Of a stretch of DNA of 64,000 nt, positions 43,728 to 52,697 are shown piece after piece. Position numbers and translations under genes: made by a program. The stretch lies in contig JAIUPH010000018.1 in NCBI GenBank assembly GCA_020161065.1, positions 1 to 64,000 of the forward strand, given 5' to 3'. Within the stretch, counting starts at the first letter, position 1. Every line of letters starts with the position of its first letter. Below the pieces are notes generated by a model. That model was not told the origin of the DNA and made no database searches. It saw nothing but the letters and a program-made list of their open reading frames with translations. The DNA comes from Pseudomonadota bacterium. GTDB lineage: Bacteria; Pseudomonadota; Gammaproteobacteria; Burkholderiales; Burkholderiaceae_C.

Positions 43728-46115
43728 TCAGTTGCGCACCGGCTTGCCGGTCTGCAGCATGCCCATGATCCGTTCCTGCGTCTTCGGGTGGTCCAGCAGC
43801 GCGCAGAAGCGCTCGCGTTCCATCTGCATCAGGTACTCCTCGCTGGCCAGCGAGCCGGCGTCGACGTCGCCGCCGGTCACCACCTCGGCGATCTGCAGCG
43901 CGACGTGCAGGTCGTGCGCGCTGATGAAGCCGCCGTCGCGCATGTTGGTGAGCTGGGCGCGGATGGTGGCCAGCGCGCTGCGGCCGGCCAGCGCAATCGG
44001 CGCGCGCGCCGGCGCGCGCCAGCCGGCGTCGGCCATCGCGCGGGCCTGCGCCAGCGCCACGTGCAGCAGCTCGTCCTTGTGCGGCACCACCAGGTCGCTC
44101 CACAGCAGGTAGCCGAGGCGGCGCGACTCGATCGCGCTGGTGCCCACCTTGGCCGTCGCGGCGTTGGTGAAGCCTTCGGTCAGGAACTTCAGCGGGTCGG
44201 CGTTGGCGTTGGCCGCGTTGGCCATCTCGGCGCCGCGCCGCGCGATGTAGGTCAGCCCGCCGCCGGCCGGCACCAGGCCGACGCCGACCTCCACCAGGCC
44301 GACGTAGGTTTCCATCGCCGCCACTCGCCGGTGCGCGTACACCGCCATCTCGCAGCCGCCGCCGAGCGCGATGCCGCGCATCGCCGCCACCACCGGCACC
44401 TGGGCGTAGCGCATGCGCAGCATCAGGTCCTGCAGCTTCTTCACCTCGGGCACGATGCCCTTGCCGCCGCTCTTCATGAAGATCGGCATCAGGCTTTCGA
44501 GGTTGGCGCCGGCCGAGAACACGTCGTCGGGCGACCAGATCACCAGGCCCTGGTAGCCGGCCTCGGCCAGCTCCAGCGCCTTGGCCAGTGCCTCCATCAC
44601 GGTCGGGCTGATGAGGTGCAGCTTGGCGGTGATGCTGAGGATCAGCACGTCGCCGTCGAGCGTCCAGACGCGCGCTTCTTCGTTCTTCCAGACCTCGGTG
44701 CCGGCCTTCAGCGGCTCGACCGCGCCGCTGCCCAGCACGGACTCGGGGAAGTGCTGGCGCGCGTACACCGGCAGCGCGCTGCGCGGCACGTAGGCCTTCC
44801 GGGTGGGGCTCCAGCTGCCCTCGGGCGTGTGCACGCCGGTGCGGCCGTCGAACACCCAGTCGGGCAGCGGCGCGCGGCTCAGCGCCTTGCCGGCGTCGAT
44901 GTCTTCCTTCACCCACTGCGCCACCTGCTGCCAGCCGGCGTCCTGCCACAGCTCGAAGGGGCCTTGCTTCATGCCGAAGCCCCAGCGCATGGCGAAGTCG
45001 ACGTCGCGCGCGTTGTCGGCGATGTCGCCCAGGTGCACCGCGGCGTAGTGGAAGCCGTCGCGCAGGATGGCCCACAGGAACTGCGCCTGCGGGTTGCTGG
45101 ATTCGCGCAGCAGCTTCAGCCGCTCGGCCGCCGGCTTCTTGAGGATGCGATCGACGATGGGGTCGGCCTTGCCGCCCGCCGGGACGTAGTCGCCCTTGGC
45201 GGGGTCGAGCCGCAGGATGTCCTTGCCCACCTTCTTGAAGAAGCCGGCGCCGCTCTTCTGGCCCAAGGCGCCCTGCTCGATCAGCTTGGCCAGCACCGGC
45301 GGCGTGGCATAACTCGGGAAGAACGGGTCATCGGCGAGGTTGTCCTGCAGCGTCTTGATGACGTGGGCCATGGTGTCCAGGCCCACCACGTCGGCGGTGC
45401 GGAAGGTGCCGCTGCTGGCGCGGCCCAGCTTCTTGCCGGTGAGGTCGTCCACCACGTCGTAGCCGAGGCCGTAGGTCTCGGCCTCCTTCATGGTCGCCAG
45501 CATGCCGGCGATGCCCACCCGGTTGGCGATGAAGTTGGGCGTGTCCTTGGCGCGCACCACGCTCTTGCCGAGGCCGGTGGTGACGAAGGCTTCCAGCTCG
45601 TCCAGCACCTGCGGCTCGGTGGCCGGCGTGGCGATCAGCTCCACCAGCGCCATGTAGCGCGGCGGGTTGAAGAAGTGGATGCCGCAAAAGCGCGGCTTGA
45701 TCGACTCGGGCAGCGCTTGCGACAGCTTGGTGATCGACAGCCCCGAGGTGTTGCTGGCGACGATGGCGTGCGGCGCCAGCGCCGGCGCGATGCGCTTGTA
45801 GAGGTCGAGCTTCCAGTCCATGCGCTCGGCGATGGCCTCGATGACGAGGTCGCACTCGCCCAGCAGCGCCAGGTGCTCTTCGTAGTTGGCCTGGGTGATC
45901 AGGGCGGCGTCTTCCGGCACGCCCAGCGGCGCGGGCTTGAGCTTCTTGAGGTTGTCGATCGCCTTGCCGACGATGCCGTTCTTCGGCCCCTCTTTGGCGG
46001 GCAGGTCGAACAGCACGACCGGCACCTTGCAGTTGACCAGGTGCGCGGCGATCTGCGCGCCCATCACGCCGGCGCCGAGCACCGCCACTTTTCGAACGTT
46101 GAATCGAGAGCTCAC
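43728..46115 (-). CDS. FadN-type 3-hydroxyacyl-CoA dehydrogenase / enoyl-CoA hydratase
   Basis: 795 aa from a GTG at 46115, chosen because GGAGA lies 5 bp upstream. The dehydrogenase comes first (NAD motif VAVLGAGVMGAQIAAHLVN, then PRFCGIHFFNPPRYM and VNRV-like IANRVG), and the crotonase domain lies at the C-terminus (FSAGANLESLMP, ALGGGCEMAVYAHRRVA). This order is opposite to FadB and matches the FadN group. Performs two of the four beta-oxidation steps; the thiolase follows. Confidence 0.93.
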   Translation of the reverse strand: MSSRFNVRKVAVLGAGVMGAQIAAHLVNCKVPVVLFDLPAKEGPKNGIVGKAIDNLKKLKPAPLGVPEDAALITQANYEEHLALLGECDLVIEAIAERMDWKLDLYKRIAPALAPHAIVASNTSGLSITKLSQALPESIKPRFCGIHFFNPPRYMALVELIATPATEPQVLDELEAFVTTGLGKSVVRAKDTPNFIANRVGIAGMLATMKEAETYGLGYDVVDDLTGKKLGRASSGTFRTADVVGLDTMAHVIKTLQDNLADDPFFPSYATPPVLAKLIEQGALGQKSGAGFFKKVGKDILRLDPAKGDYVPAGGKADPIVDRILKKPAAERLKLLRESSNPQAQFLWAILRDGFHYAAVHLGDIADNARDVDFAMRWGFGMKQGPFELWQDAGWQQVAQWVKEDIDAGKALSRAPLPDWVFDGRTGVHTPEGSWSPTRKAYVPRSALPVYARQHFPESVLGSGAVEPLKAGTEVWKNEEARVWTLDGDVLILSITAKLHLISPTVMEALAKALELAEAGYQGLVIWSPDDVFSAGANLESLMPIFMKSGGKGIVPEVKKLQDLMLRMRYAQVPVVAAMRGIALGGGCEMAVYAHRRVAAMETYVGLVEVGVGLVPAGGGLTYIARRGAEMANAANANADPLKFLTEGFTNAATAKVGTSAIESRRLGYLLWSDLVVPHKDELLHVALAQARAMADAGWRAPARAPIALAGRSALATIRAQLTNMRDGGFISAHDLHVALQIAEVVTGGDVDAGSLASEEYLMQMERERFCALLDHPKTQERIMGMLQTGKPVRN

Positions 46116-46208
46116 GTCAGTTCTCCATGTTGCGTGGCACTGAGGCCTGCGCATGCCACTACAGTCCCGAGCGGCCGCCGCGGAACCGGCCTTGCCGGGC
46201 CGCCGGCG

Positions 46209-46249
46209 GCACTCCCTGGGGGGAGGCGCCGAAGGCGCTTCGGGGGGGT
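46209..46249. repeat. Extragenic palindromic element with terminator-like hairpin
   Basis: CTCCCTGGGGGGAGG and GGCGCCGAAGGCGCTTCGG stem-loops run together in the 140-bp gap between two same-strand genes. Very similar blocks are widespread between genes in Burkholderiales genomes (from memory), so this is likely a repetitive extragenic element. It may weaken transcription between DUF2147 and the FadN-type gene. Confidence 0.55.
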
Positions 46250-46254
46250 ACCGT

Positions 46255-46698
46255 TCACTCCACGCGGATCCAGGTTTGGGTGCGATAGAACGGGCCGAGG
46301 TAGCCGCGCAACTGCAGCTCCTTGCCGCCGTTGCTGGGCTTGAGCCGCGCCCGGTACAGCTTGCCGTTGTTGGGGTCGAGCACGTCGCCGCCTTCCCACA
46401 CGGTGTTGTCCTCGGCGCTGGGCTTGAGGTTGCGCAGGATGGTCAGGCCGACGATGGGCTGGCCCTTGCGCTCGTCGGTGCACTTGTCGCACAGCGCCTT
46501 GGCGTCGCTGGCCGGGTCCAGCAGCTTCTCGATGCGGCCGCTGACCACGCCGCCGTTGTCGACGATGCGCACCAGCGACTTCTCCTGCTTGCTGTCGTCG
46601 TCGATGGTCTTCCACAGGCCGACCGGCGTCATCTGCGCGAAGGCGCTGCCGACGGCCAGGGCCAGGGCCAGGCTGGTGAAGGTGGGGGCAAGTCGCAT
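46255..46698 (-). CDS. DUF2147 exported protein
   Basis: 147 aa with a signal peptide (1-21, cleavage at FAQ). Mature part has the DUF2147 pattern: TPVGLWKTIDDDSKQEKSLVRI, then GQPIVGLTILRNLKP and LRGYLGPFYRTQTWIRV. A small beta-barrel-like fold, probably lipocalin-type, in the periplasm. Often lies beside acyl-CoA genes in beta-proteobacteria; it could bind lipids. Two Cys (LCDKC) may form a disulfide. Confidence 0.88.
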   Translation of the reverse strand: MRLAPTFTSLALALAVGSAFAQMTPVGLWKTIDDDSKQEKSLVRIVDNGGVVSGRIEKLLDPASDAKALCDKCTDERKGQPIVGLTILRNLKPSAEDNTVWEGGDVLDPNNGKLYRARLKPSNGGKELQLRGYLGPFYRTQTWIRVE

Positions 46699-46745
46699 GC
46701 GGAAGTCTCCTGGTGTCGATGCGGCGAAGCCGCGCATTTTGGGCA

Positions 46746-48536
46746 TCAGAACAGCGATTCGTCCATCGCCATCAGCGGCGCCACGCCGGCGCGGCAGCTG
46801 CGGATGAGGCCGGCCGTCTCGGGCAGCAGCTTGGCGAAGTAAAAGCGCGCGGTGCCGAGCTTGGCCTTGTAGAAGGGGTCGCCGCTGTCCTGCTTGGCCA
46901 GCGCCAGCTTGGCCATGCGGGCCCAGAAGTAGGCAAAGCACAGGTGGCCGCAGATGCGCAGGTAGTCCACCGCGGCGGCGCCCACTTCGTCCGCGTTGCC
47001 CATGGCCTTCATGCCCAGCTCCATGGTCAGCTTGGTGACCTTGTCGCCCAGCTCGCCCAGCGGGTTGACGAACTCCTGCATCGCCTCGTTGGTGCCTTCG
47101 TCCTCGACGAAGGCCTGGATCAGCTTGCCGAACTTCTTCAGCTTGGCGCCGTTGTCGCCCAGCACCTTGCGGCCCAGCAGGTCCAGCGACTGCACGGTAT
47201 TCGTGCCTTCGTAGATCATGTTGATGCGCGAGTCGCGCACGAACTGCTCCATGCCCGTCTCGCGGATGTAGCCGGAGCCGCCGTAGACCTGCATGCAGGC
47301 CGACGTGGCGATCCAGCCGTTGTCGGTGAGGAAGGCCTTGACGATGGGCGTCAGCAGCGCCACCAGGTCGGCGGCGTCGCGGCGCTGGGCCTCGTCGGTG
47401 CCGTACAGCTCTTGGTCGATCAGCAGCGCGCAGTACATCGCCAGCGCGCGGCCGCCCTCGGCGTAGGCGCGCGCGGTGAGCAGCATCTTGCGCACGTCGG
47501 GGTGCACGATGATGGGGTCGGCCGGCTTGTCGGGCGCCTTGGGACCCGACAGCGCGCGCATCTGCAGGCGCTCTTTCGCGTAGGCGGCGGCGTTCTGGTA
47601 GGCCACCTCGGTGAGCCCCAGGCTCTGGTTGCCGACGCCCAGGCGGGCCGCGTTCATCATCACGAACATCGCCGCCAGGCCCTTGTTGGGCTCGCCCACC
47701 AGCGTGGCGGCGGCGCCGTCGAGGTTGATCTGGCAGGTGGCGTTGCCGTGGATGCCCATCTTGTGCTCGATGGCGCCGCAGCTGACGGCGTTGCGCGCGC
47801 CCAGCGTGCCGTCGGCGTTGACCAGGAACTTGGGCACGATGAACAGCGAGATGCCCTTGCTGCCGGACGGCGCATCGGGCAGCCGGGCCAGCACCAAGTG
47901 CACGATGTTGGCGGCCATGTCGTGCTCGCCGGCGCTGATGAAGATCTTCTGGCCGGTGATCTTGTACGTGCCGTCGGCCTGCGGCTCGGCCTTGCTGCGC
48001 AGCATGCCGAGGTCGGTGCCGCAATGCGGCTCGGTCAGGCACATGGTGCCGGTCCATTCGCCGCTGGTCAGCTTGGGCAGAAAGGTCTTCTGCTGCTCGG
48101 GCGTGCCGTGGGCGTGCAGCGCCTCGTAGGCGCCGTGGCTCAAGCCCGGGTACATGGTCCAGGCCTGGTTGGCCGAGTTCAGCATCTCGTACAGGCACTG
48201 GCTCAGCAGCACCGGCAGGCCCTGGCCGCCGTACTCGGGGTCGCAGCTCAAGCTGGGCCAGCCGCCGGCCACGTACTGGGCATAGGCCTCCTTGAAGCCC
48301 TTGGGCGTGCGCACCTCGTGGCTGGCGGTGTCCAGCGTGCAGCCCTCGACGTCGCCGGGGCCGTTGAGCGGCGCCGTCACCTCGACGGCAAAGGTGCCGG
48401 CCTGTTCGAGCACGGCGTTGAGCGTGTCGGCGTCGACCTCGGCATGCCGCGGGATCCGCTTCAGCTCGTCGACGGCGCCCAGCAATTCGTGCATCACGAA
48501 CTGCATGTCACGCAGGGGCGGGGTGTACTGGGGCAT
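46746..48536 (-). CDS. Acyl-CoA dehydrogenase (long, DmdC-like type)
   Basis: 596 aa from the ATG at 48536, preceded by AGGAG. Contains an N-terminal ACAD_N-like cap, the FAD domain (MCLTEPHCGTDLGMLRSKAEP), the C-terminal ACAD domain and the extra C-terminal region typical of about 600-residue forms. YGGSGYIRETGMEQFVRD carries conserved flavin-contacting residues, and the catalytic Glu is expected in the IYEGTNTVQSLDLLGRK block. First step of beta-oxidation; first gene after the TetR regulator. Confidence 0.93.
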   Translation of the reverse strand: MPQYTPPLRDMQFVMHELLGAVDELKRIPRHAEVDADTLNAVLEQAGTFAVEVTAPLNGPGDVEGCTLDTASHEVRTPKGFKEAYAQYVAGGWPSLSCDPEYGGQGLPVLLSQCLYEMLNSANQAWTMYPGLSHGAYEALHAHGTPEQQKTFLPKLTSGEWTGTMCLTEPHCGTDLGMLRSKAEPQADGTYKITGQKIFISAGEHDMAANIVHLVLARLPDAPSGSKGISLFIVPKFLVNADGTLGARNAVSCGAIEHKMGIHGNATCQINLDGAAATLVGEPNKGLAAMFVMMNAARLGVGNQSLGLTEVAYQNAAAYAKERLQMRALSGPKAPDKPADPIIVHPDVRKMLLTARAYAEGGRALAMYCALLIDQELYGTDEAQRRDAADLVALLTPIVKAFLTDNGWIATSACMQVYGGSGYIRETGMEQFVRDSRINMIYEGTNTVQSLDLLGRKVLGDNGAKLKKFGKLIQAFVEDEGTNEAMQEFVNPLGELGDKVTKLTMELGMKAMGNADEVGAAAVDYLRICGHLCFAYFWARMAKLALAKQDSGDPFYKAKLGTARFYFAKLLPETAGLIRSCRAGVAPLMAMDESLF

Positions 48537-48626
48537 GGCAGGACTCCTGTGGACGGGGGACAAACGAAGGGGACGGTGATGACGGCGGCGGCGGTGGCGT
48601 CGGTGGCGTGGGCGGTGTCAGCACCG

Positions 48627-49322
48627 TCAACGCCGGCTGCGCGCCGCGCGCGGCGGCGGCGGCGGCGCGGCGGCCGGCGCCACGCTTGCCTGAATCAGCC
48701 GTTCGAAGCCGGCGCGCGCGCGTTCGAGCACGCCGTCGTTGCGCAGGAAGCGGGCATCGTGGTGCAGCGCCAGGATCAGGCCGTGGATCTCGAACAGCAA
48801 CTGCCCGGCGTCGACATCGCTTTGCAGGTGGCCGGCCTCGACGGCGCCCTGGATCGCGCGCTCCAGCGCCGCGTGCCAGGTGCGCACCATCAGCGCCAGC
48901 GCGTCACGCACCGGGCCCGGCCGGTCGTCGAACTCGACGGCGCCGCTGATGTAGATGCAGCCCGAGTCCAGCTCCACCGAGACGCGGCGCACCCAGCGCT
49001 CGAACAGCGAACGCAGGCGCGGCAGGCCGCGCGGCTCGCGGATCGAGGGGAAGAACACCTCCTCCTCGAAGCGCGCGTGGTATTCGCGGATGACCGAGAT
49101 CTGCAGTTCCTCGCGCGAGCCGAAGTGCGCGAAGACGCCCGACTTGCTCATCTGCATCAACTCGGCCAGCGCGCCGATCGACAGCCCTTCCAGCCCCATG
49201 TGCGAGGCCAGGCCCAGCGCCGCGTCGAGAATCGCCGCGCGCGTCTGCTGCCCCTTGTGCAGCGAGCGCGCGGGCGACGGCGATGCAGCGGCGGCGGAAG
49301 CGGGCGGGCGGAGGGCGCTCAA
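48627..49322 (-). CDS. TetR-family repressor of the beta-oxidation operon
   Basis: 231 aa. DNA-binding helix pair GLEGLSIGALAELMQMSKSGVFAHFGSREEL (41-71, partly quoted) preceded by QQTRAAILDAALGLASHMG. The C-terminal ligand domain (TetR_C) resembles lipid/acyl-CoA sensing members (residues about 130-205). A perfect palindrome lies 18 bp before the start codon. Located directly ahead of the acyl-CoA dehydrogenase on the same strand, 90 bp away. Confidence 0.9.
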   Translation of the reverse strand: MSALRPPASAAAASPSPARSLHKGQQTRAAILDAALGLASHMGLEGLSIGALAELMQMSKSGVFAHFGSREELQISVIREYHARFEEEVFFPSIREPRGLPRLRSLFERWVRRVSVELDSGCIYISGAVEFDDRPGPVRDALALMVRTWHAALERAIQGAVEAGHLQSDVDAGQLLFEIHGLILALHHDARFLRNDGVLERARAGFERLIQASVAPAAAPPPPPRAARSRR

Positions 49323-49339
49323 GGCAGGGCGGGGAAAAG

Positions 49340-49353
49340 CGAACGATCGTTCG
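49340..49353. promoter_or_regulatory. Perfect 14-bp palindrome, TetR operator candidate
   Basis: CGAACGATCGTTCG is self-complementary and lies 18 bp before the TetR ATG at 49322, where a promoter or leader should be. PsrA/FadR-type TetR proteins bind similar GAAC-N-GTTC palindromes, so it is probably the self-binding site. Confidence 0.7.
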
Positions 49354-49510
49354 ATTCTGCACCGCCCGGCCGGCGCTGGGGAAGCGAGGGTGGTGAGAAA
49401 AAGTAGAGGCGGCGCTCTAGGGCGTCTTTCTTGGCGTCGAACGCGACCCGACGCCGCTGTGGTGAACGGCAGCCGACCGCGCGTCGGTCTCCGGCTTCAT
49501 GCGCCTACGA

Positions 49511-49825
49511 TCAGGCGACGACTTCGATGCCGCGCTTTTGCACCAGGTGCAACAGCTTGAGGGCAGTGCCCGTGGGCTTCTTCTGGCCGATCTCCCACTT
49601 CTGCACCGTCGAGAGACTGGTGTTCAGCAGACGGGCAAAGACGGCCTGACTGACTCGCGTGGTCTCGCGGATGTGTCTGATTTGCTCGGGTTGCAGCGGC
49701 TCGACCCGCGGCAGACAGAGCTGGTCGAATTCACGCAGCGTGACTCGATCCATCACGCCCGCCTTGTGCAGGCCCTTGGCCGTGTCATGCACGGCGGCAA
49801 GGATCGGCGACTTGGTCTTTCGCAT
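49511..49825 (-). CDS. HTH antitoxin (XRE/HigA-like)
   Basis: 104 aa. Helix-turn-helix at residues about 56-92: ETTRVSQAVFARLLNTSLSTVQKWEIGQKKPTGTA (partly quoted), the XRE pattern. It is encoded second, behind a RelE/HigB-type toxin, as in HigBA and related systems, and its start lies 41 bp inside the toxin gene. It should repress the promoter at 50213-50241. Confidence 0.85.
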   Translation of the reverse strand: MRKTKSPILAAVHDTAKGLHKAGVMDRVTLREFDQLCLPRVEPLQPEQIRHIRETTRVSQAVFARLLNTSLSTVQKWEIGQKKPTGTALKLLHLVQKRGIEVVA

Positions 49826-50192
49826 CGCAATCCACCTCGATCAGTTCATCGGCACGCTGTGCGTTGCGGACCGCTTGCGGCGTCAGGGACAACAAGTGCG
49901 CCGCCAACTTCTTCAACGCCTCGGTTTCGTCCTTGTCGATGTTGCTGCGCTCGTTCTTCGGGAAGCCGAACATGAACACCCAGCGGCTGCCCTTGTTGGT
50001 GGCGACCAGCGTGCGATAGCCGCCACTTTTCCCTCGTCCGGGCCGCCCAATCCGCTTCTTGACCAGCCCACCGCCGAGGTCGGCATCGATCAAGCCGCGC
50101 GTCATTTCGTGCACGGCCGCGCAGAGGCTCGGCGTGTCCAAGCCTTCCCTGCGGGCCCAGCGGTCGAACCACCGGGTCTTGTAGACCGCCAC
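49785..50192 (-). CDS. RelE/HigB-like toxin (PF06296 type)
   Basis: 135 aa from a GTG at 50192, chosen because GGAGA is 5 bp upstream. The sequence has the DUF1044/RelE pattern: YKTRWFDRWARREGL, then MTRGLIDADLGGGLVKKRIGRPGRGKSGGYRTL and FMFGFPKNERSNI. The basic RPGRGKSGG stretch marks mRNA-interferase-type toxins. The final 14 codons overlap the antitoxin gene by 41 bp, which is more than usual for such pairs. Confidence 0.85.
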   Translation of the reverse strand: MAVYKTRWFDRWARREGLDTPSLCAAVHEMTRGLIDADLGGGLVKKRIGRPGRGKSGGYRTLVATNKGSRWVFMFGFPKNERSNIDKDETEALKKLAAHLLSLTPQAVRNAQRADELIEVDCDAKDQVADPCRRA

Positions 50193-50212
50193 GTACGTCT
50201 CCTCGGGCACCA

Positions 50213-50241
50213 ATATATAGCACCTAGTGCTACGGTCTTGC
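50213..50241 (-). promoter_or_regulatory. Toxin-antitoxin promoter with operator in its spacer
   Basis: On the minus strand TTGCAA (-35) and TATATT/TATATA (-10) are separated by about 18 bp, and between them lies TAGCAC-TAG-GTGCTA (50218-50232), an inverted repeat with 6-bp arms. A regulator bound there would directly block RNA polymerase. The AT-rich -10 stands out in 70% GC DNA. Confidence 0.7.
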
Positions 50242-50412
50242 AAGCGGGATTTCTCGTGGCGGGCAGGTGTTCCGGTCTGGGCGCTTTCTCATCCGAATTG
50301 CAGGCGCAATGCCCGACGGACGCGCCTCATTCGACCAAGCCCATCAAGCCCAGGAGTTCGCCGAAAGCGTCGCGGTCCGCATGCCCTGACGCGGGGGCCG
50401 CCAGCCGCCGCT

Positions 50413-51816
50413 TCAGCCCGCCACCGGATCGATCGGCGCCACCACGCCTTCGCCCGCCTCCACCACCTCGCCGGCGTCCAGGCACAGGTCTTCGCGCCAG
50501 CGGGTGGACATGATCTGGACGCCGGTGCGCAGGCGGCCGTGCGCGCCCACCGGCAGCGCCAGGCCGGGCAGGCCGAGCAGCGGGGCGACGAGCGCCGAGC
50601 GCATCGAGTCGAGGATGGCGCGGTGGCCGTCCAGCGTGACGTCGGCGCGCTGCGGCGGCGGCAGGTCGCACAGCACCGGCATCACCAGCAGCGGCCACTG
50701 CTCGAACCAGACCTGCCAGCGCATCAGCAGCGCGTCGCGGGCCTGCAGCGTGGCGCTGAAGGTGGCCAGGTCCACCGGCGGGTGCAGTTGCAGCCAGGCG
50801 CGCATGGCTTCTTGCGCGTCGGCGTCGCCCACCTGCTGCATCAGCGGCCACAGGCCTAACGCCGAATCGGTGGCGCACAGGCGGTGCCACAGCGCCACCA
50901 CCTGCGGCAGATCGGGCGGCAGCGTTTCCTCGACCGCGTAGCCGGCCGCCGCCAGGTGGCGGCCGGCCTGGCGCACCGCGGCGGCCTGCGCCGGGTGGGT
51001 GGCGCCGCCCGGCGGCTCGGCCACCAGGGCCACGCGGATAGGCCGCGCCGGCGCCGGGCCGGCGAGCGGCATGTCGGCCCACTTCCAGTCGCGGCGGTCG
51101 GCCTGCGCCATGGCGGCCAGCGCCAGGCGCGCGTCGCGCACGCTGCGCGTGTGCGGGCCCTGCGTCGACATCAGTTGCCCGCCGATCGGCCGGCCGCCGG
51201 GCGCGCTGGGGTTGAAGGCCGGCACGCGGCCGAACGCGGTGCGCAGGCCGACGACGCCGCAGCAGTTGGCCGGGATGCGAACCGAGCCGCCGATGTCGTT
51301 GCCGTGCGCGATGGGGCCGATGGCGGCGGCCACCGCGGCGCCGGCGCCGCCGCTCGATCCGCCTGGCGTGATGGCCGCGTCGCGCGGGTTGAGCGTGCGG
51401 CCGTGCAGCGCGTTGTCGCTCATGACGCGCATCGAGAACGCCGGCGCGTTGGTGCGGCCGATGAACACCGCGCCGGCACGGCGCAGGTTGGCGACCACCG
51501 GGCTGTCTTCGGTGGCGACGAGGTCCTTGTAGGCGACCACGCCGTTGTCGGTGGGCAGGCCTTGCTGGTCGACGTTGATCTTGGTGGTCACCGGCACGCC
51601 GTGCAGCGGGCCCAAGGCGTCGCCGCGCGCGCGAGCGGCGTCGGCGGCATCGGCGTCGGCCAGCGCTTGTTCGTCGAAGCGGCGCACGACGGCGTTGATC
51701 GCCGGGTTGACGGCGTCCATGCGCGCCAGGCAGGACTGCACCGCCTCGCGCGCCGAGGCGCGGCCGCTGCGGATCAGCCGGGCCAGTTCGGTGGCGTCGA
51801 GTTGCCAGAGTTCCAT
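50413..51816 (-). CDS. Amidase-signature hydrolase (second copy)
   Basis: 467 aa from the ATG at 51816, after GAGGAG. Triad: Lys79 in PVTTKINVD, Ser154/155 in TPGGSSGGAGAA and Ser178 in NDIGGSVRIP. Distinct from the amidase at 16344-17864. It follows the peptide-importer genes on the same strand, so it probably hydrolyses the amide or peptide that importer brings in. Confidence 0.88.
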   Translation of the reverse strand: MELWQLDATELARLIRSGRASAREAVQSCLARMDAVNPAINAVVRRFDEQALADADAADAARARGDALGPLHGVPVTTKINVDQQGLPTDNGVVAYKDLVATEDSPVVANLRRAGAVFIGRTNAPAFSMRVMSDNALHGRTLNPRDAAITPGGSSGGAGAAVAAAIGPIAHGNDIGGSVRIPANCCGVVGLRTAFGRVPAFNPSAPGGRPIGGQLMSTQGPHTRSVRDARLALAAMAQADRRDWKWADMPLAGPAPARPIRVALVAEPPGGATHPAQAAAVRQAGRHLAAAGYAVEETLPPDLPQVVALWHRLCATDSALGLWPLMQQVGDADAQEAMRAWLQLHPPVDLATFSATLQARDALLMRWQVWFEQWPLLVMPVLCDLPPPQRADVTLDGHRAILDSMRSALVAPLLGLPGLALPVGAHGRLRTGVQIMSTRWREDLCLDAGEVVEAGEGVVAPIDPVAG

Positions 51817-51851
51817 TGCGTTCGCTCCTCGTTGAAGACTGCCAGTGCCGC

Positions 51852-52697
51852 TCAGCGTTGACGGGGGTCCAGCGCGTCGCGCAGGCCGTCGCCCAGGAGG
51901 TTGAAAGACAGCACCAGGCCGAAGATGGCCAGCCCGGGCCACACCGCCATCCACGGTGCCTGGTCGATGTAGTTCTTGGCGGCGTTGAGCATGCTGCCCC
52001 AGCTCGGCGCCGGCGGCTGCTGGCCGAGGCCCAGGAACGACAGGCTGGCCTCGGCGATCACCGCGCCGGCCACGGCCAGCGTGGCCTGCACGATCAGCGG
52101 CGCGGTGGCGTTGGGCAGCACGTGCCGCCAGGCAATGCGCCACGGCGGGTTGCCGAGTGCGCGCGCCGCTTCGACGTAGGCCTCCACCTTGACGTTGAGC
52201 ACCTGGGCGCGCGTCAACCGCACGAAGATGGGCGTGGCCGAGATGCCGATGGCCACCATCGCGTTGCTCAGGCTGGGCCCGAGGAAGGCCGCCAGCGCGA
52301 TGGCGAGGATCAGGAAGGGGCATGCCAGGAAGGCGTCGGTCAGCCGCGAGATGAAGGCGTCGACGCCGCCGCCCAGCAACCCGGCCAGCAAGCCCAGGGG
52401 CACGCCCAGCAGCAGCGCGATCGACACCGACACCAGCCCCGCCAGCAGCGAGGCGCGGCTGCCCCAGACCACGCGCGACAGCACGTCGCGGCCGATCTCG
52501 TCGGTGCCGAACCAGTGCGCGGCCGAGGGCGGCTTGCGGATGGCGCTCCAGCTCGTGGCGATCGGGTCTTGCGGGCTCAGCCACGGCGCCAGCAGCGCCA
52601 GCGCCACGAAGACCGCGACGACGGCCAGCGCCAGCATCGCGCTGCGCCGCCGGCGCAGGCGGCGCCAGGCCTGGTGCCAGGGGCCAGCGTCGCGCAT
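51852..52697 (-). CDS. Peptide/nickel-type ABC transporter permease, DppC-like
   Basis: 281 aa with six membrane helices. DppC marks: HWFGTDEIGRDVLSRVVWGSRASL, then ILAIALAAFLGPSLSN and EAARALGNPPWRIAWRHVLPN (EAA-type coupling loop), and SLSFLGLGQQPPAPSWG near the end. Overlaps dppB-like gene by ATGA. No ATPase gene lies in the operon, so the energising subunit must be encoded elsewhere. Confidence 0.92.
   Translation of the reverse strand: MRDAGPWHQAWRRLRRRRSAMLALAVVAVFVALALLAPWLSPQDPIATSWSAIRKPPSAAHWFGTDEIGRDVLSRVVWGSRASLLAGLVSVSIALLLGVPLGLLAGLLGGGVDAFISRLTDAFLACPFLILAIALAAFLGPSLSNAMVAIGISATPIFVRLTRAQVLNVKVEAYVEAARALGNPPWRIAWRHVLPNATAPLIVQATLAVAGAVIAEASLSFLGLGQQPPAPSWGSMLNAAKNYIDQAPWMAVWPGLAIFGLVLSFNLLGDGLRDALDPRQR

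Noticed and set aside
46209-46249. Structured small RNA
   Set aside because: Matches the pattern of a common extragenic hairpin element; no promoter or conserved core is visible.
43788-46343. Very long open frame antisense to the FadN-type gene
   Set aside because: High GC leaves antisense frames open. It has His/Arg/Gln-rich low-complexity content and no family resemblance, while the opposite strand encodes a clear enzyme.
46713-49406. 897-codon plus-strand open frame over the acyl-CoA dehydrogenase and TetR genes
   Set aside because: Same artefact; composition is codon-shadow-like and it covers two well-supported minus-strand genes.
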